In this document: one piece after another, positions 36,767-44,708 of the stretch
Layout of the letters: each line of letters begins with the position of its first letter
Numbering within the stretch: position 1 is the first letter of the stretch
Source: JACOND01 sp965202795
GTDB lineage: Bacteria > Bdellovibrionota > Bdellovibrionia > Bdellovibrionales > UBA1609
Length of the DNA: 64,000 nucleotides
Assembly (NCBI GenBank): GCA_965202795.1
Contig: OZ241848.1
Location: forward strand, 868,001 to 932,000
Direction of reading: 5' to 3'
The notes under the pieces: generated by a model
Database searches by the model: none
What the model was told of the DNA's origin: nothing
Seen by the model: the letters and a program-made list of their open reading frames with translations, nothing else
Made by a program: the position numbers and the translations under genes

Positions 36767-37597
36767 ATGCAAAATCAGCAGCAGATTCCAACTCCAGGCG
36801 AGATCTGGCAAATCTTAAAAGAGGTTTCCGCCAGCCAAAAAAGGCAGGCCGAAAACTGGGAAAAACAGCAAAAAAGGCAGGCCGAAAACTGGGAGAAACT
36901 GCGGCGGGAGCAGGCTGAGGAGCGAAAGCAGCGGGCTGAGGAGCGAAAGCAGCAGGCCGAGGCCTGGGAAAAACAGCGGGCTGAGGAGCGAAAGCAGCGG
37001 GCTGAGGAGCGAAAGCAGCGGGCTGAGGAGCGAAAGCAGCGGGCTGAGGAGGAAAAAAGACGGGCCGCGGAGCGGGACGAAATCCACAAAAGGCTGGCTA
37101 AGACAGTAGAGGAAACCAACAAGGCGATAGATAAATCAAGCGGCGCGATGGACAACAGATGGGGGGCCTTTGTTGAGGCTCTGGCCGTGGGAAAATTGAT
37201 TTCGCAGCTCCGGGAAAGGGGAATAATGGTCACAAACACCTCTCAAAATGAAAAAGGCTCTATGCTGGAAGATGACAGCTCAGGCGGGAAGATAAGAAGG
37301 AACTGCGAGATTGACATTATTGCCAAAAACGCCGGGGAGCTTGTGGCGGTTGAGGTCAAATCCACTTTGAATAAGGAAGATGTGGATCGCTTTTTGTATG
37401 TTCTGGAGAATTTTCATAAGATGTTTCGGTCATATCAGAGGATGCGGATACGCGGGGCTGTGGCGTATTTGAGCGAAAAGCAGGAGGCGGCAGCTTATGC
37501 GGAAAGCAAAGGCTTGTTTGTGATCAAAGCGGTCGGAGACAGCTCGCGGATTGCCAATAAAAAAAGCTTTAAGCCTAAGATTTTTTGCTCTCCCTGA
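36767..37597 (+). CDS. coiled-coil protein with PD-(D/E)XK nuclease-like domain (DUF3782-like), paralogue 3
   Basis: 276 residues, with a G-rich ribosome-binding site (GGGGGGAAAC-ATG). The motif PGEIWQILKEVSASQ is followed by a coiled coil of seven-residue units (RAEERKQ) encoded by near-identical 21-bp repeats at about 36917-37057. The conserved domain begins NRWGAFVEALAVGKLISQL. The catalytic segment CEIDIIAKNAGELVAVEVKS keeps Asp, Glu and Lys. The end is FKPKIFCSP. Repeat number probably varies and would change coil length without changing the frame. Role unknown. Confidence 0.72.
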   Translation: MQNQQQIPTPGEIWQILKEVSASQKRQAENWEKQQKRQAENWEKLRREQAEERKQRAEERKQQAEAWEKQRAEERKQRAEERKQRAEERKQRAEEEKRRAAERDEIHKRLAKTVEETNKAIDKSSGAMDNRWGAFVEALAVGKLISQLRERGIMVTNTSQNEKGSMLEDDSSGGKIRRNCEIDIIAKNAGELVAVEVKSTLNKEDVDRFLYVLENFHKMFRSYQRMRIRGAVAYLSEKQEAAAYAESKGLFVIKAVGDSSRIANKKSFKPKIFCSP

Positions 37598-37630
37598 AAG
37601 ATTAAAACCTTTTTTGGCTCTTAAGCGGCC

Positions 37631-38281
37631 TCAATCCTCCAGCCAGCTTTCCGGCGGGCGGCGGTAAGCGAGAGTGAAAACAAAAAACTGCTTTGGGCTC
37701 CCCAGCGCCCTGAAGGCCGCGCGGGCGGTGGCTCCAGTGGTCAGTGTGTCGTCAGCAAAAACACAGGGCGCGCCTTTTTTCAGCCCCTCTCCAGCTGAAA
37801 GCTCAATCAATCCGCGCTCCCGCCGGGTTTTTTGCCTCTGAGAGGAATCATCCCGCTTTTTCCGCAAAACCGGGCAGACCTCCCCGTTAAAGCGCGCGGC
37901 CAGCGCCTCTGCGAGGCGTCTTGCATGGTCTTTGAGCGGATCGCCTCTTGGCGGGGCGGGGACAAAAACCGGCCTTTCATCCCTTGCCCAAAGCGGGGTA
38001 TGGACAAAGCGGGAAAAGCACTCCATCCCCAGCCGGCCAAAAACAAACTTCGGGCCGCCGCCTTTCAGGCTGTCTATGAGCCGCCTCATAAAACGGTCGT
38101 TTTCCTCATGCCAGTCAAAAAGCCGAAGATGAGAAAAGTTTTTTTCAGCGCGATAGACATCGTCCGGCCTCAAAAGCTCGCTTTTTAGGCGGCTCCAGCA
38201 GGCGCTGCAAAGCCAGTCTGCGGGCGGATAAAATTTTTGGCAGACCGCGCAGGCGCGGACATATCTTAAAAAACCCATCAC
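37631..38281 (-). CDS. comF: ComF family phosphoribosyltransferase
   Basis: 216 residues. Two CxxC pairs near the N-terminus (CAVCQKF and CSACWSRL) form the ComF zinc finger. The C-terminal phosphoribosyltransferase-like domain has the PRPP-binding motif CVFADDTLTTGATARAAFRA, and VPAPPRGDPLKDHARRLAEAL in front of it. ComF proteins take part in DNA uptake or related single-strand DNA handling in competent bacteria. Whether this organism is competent cannot be told. Confidence 0.86.
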   Translation of the reverse strand: MMGFLRYVRACAVCQKFYPPADWLCSACWSRLKSELLRPDDVYRAEKNFSHLRLFDWHEENDRFMRRLIDSLKGGGPKFVFGRLGMECFSRFVHTPLWARDERPVFVPAPPRGDPLKDHARRLAEALAARFNGEVCPVLRKKRDDSSQRQKTRRERGLIELSAGEGLKKGAPCVFADDTLTTGATARAAFRALGSPKQFFVFTLAYRRPPESWLED

Positions 38282-38341
38282 AAACCCCTCCAGCCTGATG
38301 AAATCGGCAAACAGCTTAAACAGCGCCGCCCCCCCAATGGC

Positions 38342-39469
38342 CTAAAGCGAAAAGCTTTCCCACAGCTCATCCAGCCGGCAAAATTCCCTTGCGGGGGCGG
38401 AAAAAATATGGGCCGCCAAATCGCCGTAATCCAGGGCAATCCACCGGGCCTCCTCCAGCCCCTCCATGCCCAAAGGGCTTAAGCGAAAGCGGCGCCTGAC
38501 TTCCCGCCTCAGGCTCTCGGCCAGAGCCTTGACATGCCTCGCGCTTTGGCCGGAGGCTATAACCCCTGCGGAAAAGGGCCTGCCGGAAGATAAGCGGGCG
38601 GAAGCTGGCCCGCCGCCCTGCCGGCTCAAATCAAAAATTTTCACATCAAAGGCTTGTTTCGCCTCCAGCTCTTTTTGGCAGAACTCCGCCAGCCGCCGCG
38701 CCGAAAGCTCCGCTCTGGAAGAGAGCCTTTGGCTATGGCTTTCAGCAGGCTCCGGCCTGTACAGCCCGGTTTCCCAAAGATAAGCGGCCAGCGGCGGCGG
38801 GGCAAGATGGCTGATGGGGAGGCCCAGGGCCAGCCTTTTGCGAATCTGCCTTGAGGACACATCCATGTCATTCAGGGGGCAAAAATAAACCCGCTTATAG
38901 GGCGGCTGGAGCTTTGCCCCCTTTTCAGAGCAGCTTTCAACAAGCGGCTGAAGCCCCGCGGGGAAGCCTGAAGCGGCTTTCGGAAAGGCCTTTCCAGGGC
39001 GGCTGGCCGCAATGAGATTTGCCCGCTCCAAAATGCGGCGAAAGCTTTTCCAGCGGTCAAATATTTCCAGCTGGTCAAGGCCAATAATCAAAAACAGCTC
39101 CCAAGCCGGATTTTTTTGAGAGAAACTCTCCACAGCCGGCCAGCTAAAGCTTGTTCCGCCGCGGCGGATTTCCAGATCATCAATCTCCGCAAAGGGAAGC
39201 GGCGCGAGCGCCAGCTCAAGCATTTTCAGCCGCTGGCGGGGGGAGGGAGATTTTAGATCCGGCCCCCGCCCCGCAAAAAAAGGAGGGTCTGGTTTTTTTA
39301 AAGGGGCTTTAAAGGCGGGAACGGCAAAAACCCGGCTCAGGGAAAACCGCTCGCTCGCGGACCTGAGAAGATTGATATGGCCTAAGTGGGGAGGGTCAAA
39401 AGCCCCTCCAAAAATTCCCATTCTGAGGGAGGGTTTTTTTGATTCCGCGCTTTTTGATTCCGCGCCCAT
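38342..39469 (-). CDS. fused nicotinate-nucleotide adenylyltransferase and ribosomal silencing factor
   Basis: 375 residues combining two proteins usually encoded by adjacent genes. The N-terminal ~230 residues are NadD: GIFGGAFDPPHLGHINLL (nucleotide-binding GxFDPxHxGH), the LELALAPLPFAEIDDLEI region, FLIIGLDQLEIFDRW and SSRQIRKRL. NadD makes deamido-NAD+ from nicotinate mononucleotide and ATP. The C-terminal ~100 residues are RsfS: SAGVIASGQSARHVKALAES, EARWIALDYGDLAAHIF and FCRLDELW. RsfS binds the large ribosomal subunit and blocks joining when nutrients are short. The fusion seems genuine, since one frame covers both with a linker and no internal stop. Confidence 0.85.
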   Translation of the reverse strand: MGAESKSAESKKPSLRMGIFGGAFDPPHLGHINLLRSASERFSLSRVFAVPAFKAPLKKPDPPFFAGRGPDLKSPSPRQRLKMLELALAPLPFAEIDDLEIRRGGTSFSWPAVESFSQKNPAWELFLIIGLDQLEIFDRWKSFRRILERANLIAASRPGKAFPKAASGFPAGLQPLVESCSEKGAKLQPPYKRVYFCPLNDMDVSSRQIRKRLALGLPISHLAPPPLAAYLWETGLYRPEPAESHSQRLSSRAELSARRLAEFCQKELEAKQAFDVKIFDLSRQGGGPASARLSSGRPFSAGVIASGQSARHVKALAESLRREVRRRFRLSPLGMEGLEEARWIALDYGDLAAHIFSAPAREFCRLDELWESFSL

Positions 39470-39662
39470 GGTTTTCCTCCGCGTTTGCGGGGCGCCGGCC
39501 CGGCGGCCCGCCGGCCCCTTTGGCTTCCGCAGACATTTTCGCTGCCAGTCCCCTTAGCGGCCCCCGCCGGCTTTCTGGTTTTTGAAAAGCGGAAAAAAAC
39601 GAGCCTGCCAAAAAACCAGGGCATCGGCTGGGCAAGCCCCGCCGCGGGAGCTGGGAAAAAAA
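39470..39662. other. intergenic, nothing recognised
   Basis: About 190 bases between the nadD-rsfS start and the tRNA 3' end. No promoter or terminator is clear; open frames here are shadows. Confidence 0.35.
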
Positions 39663-39738
39663 TGGTGGAGCCGAGGGGGATCGAACCCCTGACCTCAGCG
39701 CTGCCAGCGCTGCGCTCTCCCAGCTGAGCTACGGCCCC
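39663..39738 (-). tRNA. tRNA-Ala (anticodon GGC)
   Basis: The minus strand reads GGGGCCG acceptor, GCTC-AGCTGGGA-GAGC D arm, CAGCG-CTGGCAG-CGCTG anticodon arm with GGC, GGTTCGATCCC T arm and an encoded CCA end. All stems pair and the length is 76. It decodes GCC, a very frequent codon here. Confidence 0.97.
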
Positions 39739-39964
39739 GCCAGGGCCTTAGTTTATACAGGGCCCCGCAAGAGCTTTAGCTTATAAAGCCGCGGCCCGCA
39801 TGGCAAGACATGTTTGCGCGCGGCTTGACAGGGGGAGGCCATGGGGTATGCTGGCTGTGGCGGGGGTTTTTGATCTCTTTTTAGGCATCCCCCTCCCCGC
39901 GCCGCCGGGTCAAAGCCGGCCTGCCAAAAAAAAGCTTCATGCAAAGCCAAAAAACACCCGCGCT

Positions 39965-41146
39965 ATGAAAACCCCATGCTCTTTTAAGCTTTTGCCCGCC
40001 GCAGCGGCGGCGCTCTCCCCGCTGCTTTTGAGCGGCTGCTATTTGTGGCATGTCTCCGCGGGCCAGATGAGGCTGCTTTCTGAAAGCGTCCCCATCAAAG
40101 AGGCTCTGGAAAAATACGACCTCACCGATGAGGAGAAAAAAAAGCTGCTCATGGTCCAGGAAATCAAAGACTTCGCCAAAAACCAGCTGAAAATGGATAT
40201 AGACGAAAATGTTTACACATCTTATGTCCAGCTGGACAGGCCTTATGTCACTTATGTCTTAAGGGTCTCCCATGCCTATGAGCTGAAACCCTACACCTGG
40301 TGGTTTCCCGTCACCGGCTCTGTCCCCTACAAAGGCTTTTTTGAAAAAGATTTGGCTTTAGAGGAGGCAAAGCTCTTTCCGCCGGAAAAATACGACACCT
40401 GGGTCAGGGGAGTGGCGGCCTACAGCACGCTTGACTGGTTTGAGGATCCCATTTTGTCCAGCATGCTGAGCTATCCCGAAAGGCATTTTGCCGTGACGGT
40501 GTTTCATGAGCTGGCCCACACAATCCTGTTTTTTAAGGGCCAGATTGACTTTAACGAAAGGTTTGCCGAATTTGCCGGGCGCCGCGCGGCGGAGCTTTTT
40601 TACCTGGAAAAAGAGGGGGAAGATTCAGAGACAGCTCAGCTGATGCGCGCGGAATGGGCTGACGAGCTGGCTTTTTCGTCTTTTATGGAGGGGGAGTATA
40701 AATCCCTGGATCAGTGGTATAGAGGCCGAAAAGGCCAAAATGATCCTGAGGCGAAAAAGAAAAGAATTCGCGGCATTCAAACCCGCTTTCAGCGGGATGT
40801 TCTGCCTGAGCTGAAAACCGAAAGATACCATTACTTCCCGGAGGTTAAGCTGAACAACGCCATACTGCTCTCCTACCGGACCTACACAAACAAAATGGGC
40901 GAGTTTGACCAGCTGTTTTCCCTGCTGGATGAGGACATGGAGGCCTTTTTCAGCTACTGCGCCCAGTTTGAGGGCGAGGAAAACCCCGAAGAGGCCTTTA
41001 GCCGGGCGGTTAAAAAGCTGGCCGCTGAAAAAGCCGCTGAAAAAGCAGCCCGCGCCCCCTCCGATGCAGACGAGCCCTCCGGCGCGGAGGCCAGCTGCTC
41101 TTGGGGCGATCGGCTGTTTTACAGAGGGAAATGCCCTCCGCCATAA
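39965..41146 (+). CDS. lipoprotein aminopeptidase (COG4324-like)
   Basis: 393 residues from ATG 39965; in-frame codons further upstream are low-complexity. The lipoprotein signal peptide ends LSPLLLSGC. The mature part has GQMRLLSESVPIKEALE, WWFPVTGSVPYKGFF and the zinc-binding HELAHTILFFKGQIDFNE with a downstream glutamate in ERFAEFAG. These are hallmarks of the predicted aminopeptidase family DUF2265/COG4324. A C-terminal Ala/Glu-rich stretch precedes a terminal CPPP. It probably acts in the periplasm on peptides. Confidence 0.84.
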   Translation: MKTPCSFKLLPAAAAALSPLLLSGCYLWHVSAGQMRLLSESVPIKEALEKYDLTDEEKKKLLMVQEIKDFAKNQLKMDIDENVYTSYVQLDRPYVTYVLRVSHAYELKPYTWWFPVTGSVPYKGFFEKDLALEEAKLFPPEKYDTWVRGVAAYSTLDWFEDPILSSMLSYPERHFAVTVFHELAHTILFFKGQIDFNERFAEFAGRRAAELFYLEKEGEDSETAQLMRAEWADELAFSSFMEGEYKSLDQWYRGRKGQNDPEAKKKRIRGIQTRFQRDVLPELKTERYHYFPEVKLNNAILLSYRTYTNKMGEFDQLFSLLDEDMEAFFSYCAQFEGEENPEEAFSRAVKKLAAEKAAEKAARAPSDADEPSGAEASCSWGDRLFYRGKCPPP

Positions 41147-41233
41147 ACTGTTGTTAGATTTCCCGGCTTAGATTCCCGGGGCTTAGATTCCCCGGCGGGA
41201 GCCGGGAGCGGGAGCCGGGCGGGGATTTTGCGC

Positions 41234-42235
41234 TCAGGCCCTTTTCCGCATGGCGCTGTGATAAAAGGGGTGATGATTTTCAATGGTTTCAGAGAGCTTG
41301 GCCAAATCCAGATGAGTGTATTTTTGTGTGGCGGCGAGGGTTTTGTGGCCAAGCAGCTCCTGCAAAACCCTTAAGTCCGATCCCCCCAAAAGCAGATGAG
41401 TCGCAAAGCTGTGCCGCAGGGCATGGGGGTTTAAAGGCTTCATAAGGCCGGCCCTCCGCCCCAGCCGCCTGATCATGGTGTAGGCCTTTCTTGCCGGGAG
41501 AGGGGCCGCCCCAAACAAATAAGGGCCGTTGCCGCGCAGAGGCTCTAAATGCAGAAAGGCCCGCCGCGGCAGGGCCGCAAGGCGCTCTTTCCCCCCTTTG
41601 CCTTTTATTTTCAGAACCCGGCTCTCCCAGTTAATGGCATTGGATGCCAAGTGGCAGGCCTCGCTCACCCTGAGGCCTCCGCCATAGAGGAGGAAAAACA
41701 GCGCATGGGCAAACAGCTCATGGGCCTGACCCGGCGCGGAGGCCCGGCCCATTGCCTGAAGCCGGCTTTTGCCGCCTTGCGCTTTCATGGCTGCCATGAC
41801 GGCCATGATTTCATCCACAGACAAAAAGCGGGGGATTTTCTCAGATTTTTTTGGAGGCTTAAACAAATGGCGAAAATCCTCCTCAATATAGCTGTTTTCC
41901 CCCAGCCACCGGATAAAGCTTCTGACGGCGGCCAGCTTTCGGCTTTTGCTTGAGGGGGCGAGCTTTTTCCATTTTAAGAAGGATTTTTCGGCGCTTGCCC
42001 TGACCGCAAGCTCCAGGCTTTTTTTGTCTCTGAGGCTGCGGGCTGGCGGATGTTTCGGAGGATGTTTCCATGGCCCAGCCCCCAGATCCGCGGCCGCGCT
42101 CCAGTCCTCTTTTAAATTAAAGGCGTCTTTCAGATCTTTGGCGTAAGCCCGCAAAGTGTGCGGGGAAATTTTGTTTGCATAAACAGAATGCCGCAAAAAC
42201 AAAAGGCAGAGGCTGCTGATAGCTTCGGTTTTCAT
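41234..42235 (-). CDS. tyrosine recombinase XerC/XerD
   Basis: 333 residues. The N-terminal SAM-like core-binding domain (HTLRAYAKDLKDAFNL) is followed by the catalytic domain with Arg in GGGLRVSEACHL, the Lys region GKGGKERLAALPRR, HALRHSFATHLL (His-x-x-Arg), LQELLGHKTLAATQKYTHL (His and nucleophilic Tyr). All catalytic residues are present. The length and C-terminus fit chromosome-dimer resolution by XerC or XerD; I cannot tell which. A ~45-residue insert between the N-terminal helices makes it a little long. It lies 106 bases downstream of aroC on the same strand. Confidence 0.87.
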   Translation of the reverse strand: MKTEAISSLCLLFLRHSVYANKISPHTLRAYAKDLKDAFNLKEDWSAAADLGAGPWKHPPKHPPARSLRDKKSLELAVRASAEKSFLKWKKLAPSSKSRKLAAVRSFIRWLGENSYIEEDFRHLFKPPKKSEKIPRFLSVDEIMAVMAAMKAQGGKSRLQAMGRASAPGQAHELFAHALFFLLYGGGLRVSEACHLASNAINWESRVLKIKGKGGKERLAALPRRAFLHLEPLRGNGPYLFGAAPLPARKAYTMIRRLGRRAGLMKPLNPHALRHSFATHLLLGGSDLRVLQELLGHKTLAATQKYTHLDLAKLSETIENHHPFYHSAMRKRA

Positions 42236-42341
42236 ATTTTACTTATCGGCTTTTGTTTGGGGCAAAGCGAGTTTTTTTGGCCGCCCTCCGCCGCTGGCGG
42301 GGGGGTTATATAGCCGAAGCGCGGCCAAAGGCCGGAAAAAC

Positions 42342-43400
42342 TCAGCCGCGGGCGCTTTGCAGGCGGTCCAGCCGCCGCCAGAGCAGATGATCGAGAATCA
42401 CAAGGCAGGCCATGGCCTCCGCGGCAGGGACAGCCCTTGGGCCGATGCAGGGATCGTGCCGCCCCCTTTTGGCAAAATCTCCAAAAGACGATGGCGGCTT
42501 AAAAGCGGTTTTTATGGAGATCCGCTCTCCGGTCGAAAGCCCGCCGCGGACGCCGCCGCTTTTTTCCGCTCCGCTGTGAAAAGCGCTGCCCGCCGCCCCG
42601 GCCGCCGCAAAGCCCGCGCCTGCCTCCGCGCCGCAGGCGGCTCCAAGGCTCATCAGCCCGCCCGTTAAATCAGACTCCAGTTTTTTAAAAACCGGCTGGC
42701 CCAGGCCTTTGGGCAGGCCCTCCAGCCACAGCTCCACAACTGAGCCAAAGCTTTCGCCTTTGCTTTTGGCCCGCATCAAAAGCTCTTTGGCCTGATTTGA
42801 TTTTTCTCTGTGGGGAAGGCGGGCGGGGAAATCATCAGCCAGCCCGCCGCGGCGAAAAATCTCTTCGGCGGCCTTCAGCTCTGAATCCTTTAAGCTCACA
42901 GGGCCGATCCGCCGGACAAAGGCCATGACCCTCAGCTCAGGGCAAAGCTGCTGGAGAATGCCGCGGGCCACAGCCCCTCCCAAGACCCGGCTTAAAGTCT
43001 CTCTTCCAGAGCCGCGCCCGCCGCCGCGGTGATCAAAATGGCCAAATTTTTCTTTCCAGAGATCATCGGCCCGCCCGCGCCGCGCCGGCTCTGCGGCGGA
43101 GGGATAATCTTGGCTTCGCGCGTCTTTATTGCGGACCACAACAGCAATGGGGGTCCCAAGGGTTTTTCCCTCATAAACCCCGCTTAAAACCTCCGGCTGG
43201 TCCGGCTCTTTTCTGGCCGATGTCCAGGGCTGATCCCCCGGCCGGCGCCGCCGGAGCTCTCTTTTTAGAAGCTCAAAAGGGAAGGCCGCTCCGGCGGGGC
43301 AGCCCTCAATCACAGCGCCCATGGCGGGGCCATGGCTTTCCCCAAAGCTGACAAGCTTGAAGACTTGCCCAAAGGAGCTGGCGCTCATAGCTGATCCCAC
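42342..43400 (-). CDS. aroC: chorismate synthase
   Basis: 352 residues; the start may be the second ATG at 43388 (MSASSFGQVFKLVSFGESHG), as most family members begin there. Motifs: GESHGPAMGAVIEGCPAG, RRRPGDQPWTSARKEPDQ, HFDHRGGGRGSGRETLSRVLGG and RHDPCIGPRAVPAAEAM. The enzyme makes chorismate from 5-enolpyruvylshikimate 3-phosphate using reduced FMN. It is the last gene of the shikimate operon, 24 bases after rtcB. Confidence 0.95.
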   Translation of the reverse strand: MGSAMSASSFGQVFKLVSFGESHGPAMGAVIEGCPAGAAFPFELLKRELRRRRPGDQPWTSARKEPDQPEVLSGVYEGKTLGTPIAVVVRNKDARSQDYPSAAEPARRGRADDLWKEKFGHFDHRGGGRGSGRETLSRVLGGAVARGILQQLCPELRVMAFVRRIGPVSLKDSELKAAEEIFRRGGLADDFPARLPHREKSNQAKELLMRAKSKGESFGSVVELWLEGLPKGLGQPVFKKLESDLTGGLMSLGAACGAEAGAGFAAAGAAGSAFHSGAEKSGGVRGGLSTGERISIKTAFKPPSSFGDFAKRGRHDPCIGPRAVPAAEAMACLVILDHLLWRRLDRLQSARG

Positions 43401-43424
43401 AGGCTGATTTCCAGGCTGATCGCT

Positions 43425-44639
43425 TCAGCCCTTCACACAGACAATCTGCCGAAGCTCGGCCTCAATCTCAATCAAATCAGCCTGCGCCTCCATGACTTTT
43501 TCAATGGGCTTGTAGGCTTTTGGGATTTCGTCAATCACAGAAGAGTCTTTTTTGCACTCCACGCCTTCGGTCTGCTCCCTCATATCCCGCTCGCTGAAGG
43601 CGCGGCGGGCGGCCGCCCGGCTCATCAGCCGGCCCGCCCCATGAGAGCAGCTGTTCAGCGAGTCTGAGTTCCCCCTCCCTCTCACAATAAAAGACTTGGC
43701 GCCCATGGAGCCTGGAATGATCCCCCAGTCCCCGGCCCGCGCGCGGACAGCCCCTTTGCGGGTCACCCAAAAATCTTTATTGTAATGCCTTTCCTGAACC
43801 ACATAGTTGTGATGGCAGTTTATGGCCTGTCCAAGAGTTTGAAAGGGCTTTTTGATTTGAGCTTTCAGAACAGCCAGAACCCGCTCCATCATGATCTCGC
43901 GGTTGATTTTCGCAAATTTTTGCGCCCAGAGCAGGGCCTTGGCATAATCCCAAAAATACATGCTGTTTTCAGGGATGTAGGCCAGATCCTTGTCAGGCAG
44001 GCTGATAAAATATTTTTCCATCTCCTTTTTGGCGAGAGAGATAAAATAAGTCCCGATGCGGTTTCCCACTCCGCGGGATCCGGAGTGCAGCATCAGCCAG
44101 ACGGAATCCTCCAGGTCCAGGCAGACCTCAATAAAATGGTTGCCGCTTCCCAAAGATCCAAGATGATCAAGATGATTGCTGTTTTGGATTTTGGGATGCC
44201 TGGCTGTGATTTTTTCAAAGCCCTCCCGCAGCTCCCCGCCCCAGCGCTTTTTGGACAGCTCAGGAGGCCGGCCCCCATAGCCCAGGCTGCCTTTTTTAGA
44301 CCAGCCATGGGGGATGGCGGCCTCAATCCCCGCGCGGAGGCTTTTTAGAGAATCCGGCATGTCCCCGGCTTTTAAAGATGTTTTGACCGCCATCATGCCG
44401 CAGCCAATGTCCACCCCAACCATAGCGGGAATAATTACCTTTGCTGTGGCCACCACAGAGCCGACAGTTGAGCCTTTGCCGAAATGCGCGTCGGGCATCA
44501 GCGAGGCATGGGACACAAAGGGCAGAGAGCAGTAAGTCTTGGCCTGCTGGATGGTTTTTTCGTCCATCTCCACAGCGCCGCCGCCGTCAAACACTTTCAA
44601 AGGGCAGTTCATTCTGCCTTTTTCAAAAATAACTCTCAT
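43425..44639 (-). CDS. rtcB: RNA-splicing ligase RtcB
   Basis: 404 residues. Contains PDAHFGKGSTVGSV, MVGVDIGCGMMAV (metal-binding Asp and Cys), GSLGSGNHFIEVCLD, LHSGSRGVGNRIG, NCHHNYVVQE and the C-terminal SCSHGAGRLMSRAAARR with the guanylylated-histidine region. RtcB joins RNA 3'-phosphate and 5'-hydroxyl ends with GTP and Mn2+, repairing tRNA or rRNA breaks. Its place between aroKDE and aroC, with 69- and 24-base gaps, suggests co-transcription but has no obvious metabolic logic. Neither archease nor RtcA is in the window. Confidence 0.93.
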   Translation of the reverse strand: MRVIFEKGRMNCPLKVFDGGGAVEMDEKTIQQAKTYCSLPFVSHASLMPDAHFGKGSTVGSVVATAKVIIPAMVGVDIGCGMMAVKTSLKAGDMPDSLKSLRAGIEAAIPHGWSKKGSLGYGGRPPELSKKRWGGELREGFEKITARHPKIQNSNHLDHLGSLGSGNHFIEVCLDLEDSVWLMLHSGSRGVGNRIGTYFISLAKKEMEKYFISLPDKDLAYIPENSMYFWDYAKALLWAQKFAKINREIMMERVLAVLKAQIKKPFQTLGQAINCHHNYVVQERHYNKDFWVTRKGAVRARAGDWGIIPGSMGAKSFIVRGRGNSDSLNSCSHGAGRLMSRAAARRAFSERDMREQTEGVECKKDSSVIDEIPKAYKPIEKVMEAQADLIEIEAELRQIVCVKG

Positions 44640-44708
44640 AGTTTTTTTTCTCTTGCTATGGCCTCAAAAGACTCTGCAGCCCGCAAAAGCGCGCGGGCGG
44701 CAAAAACT

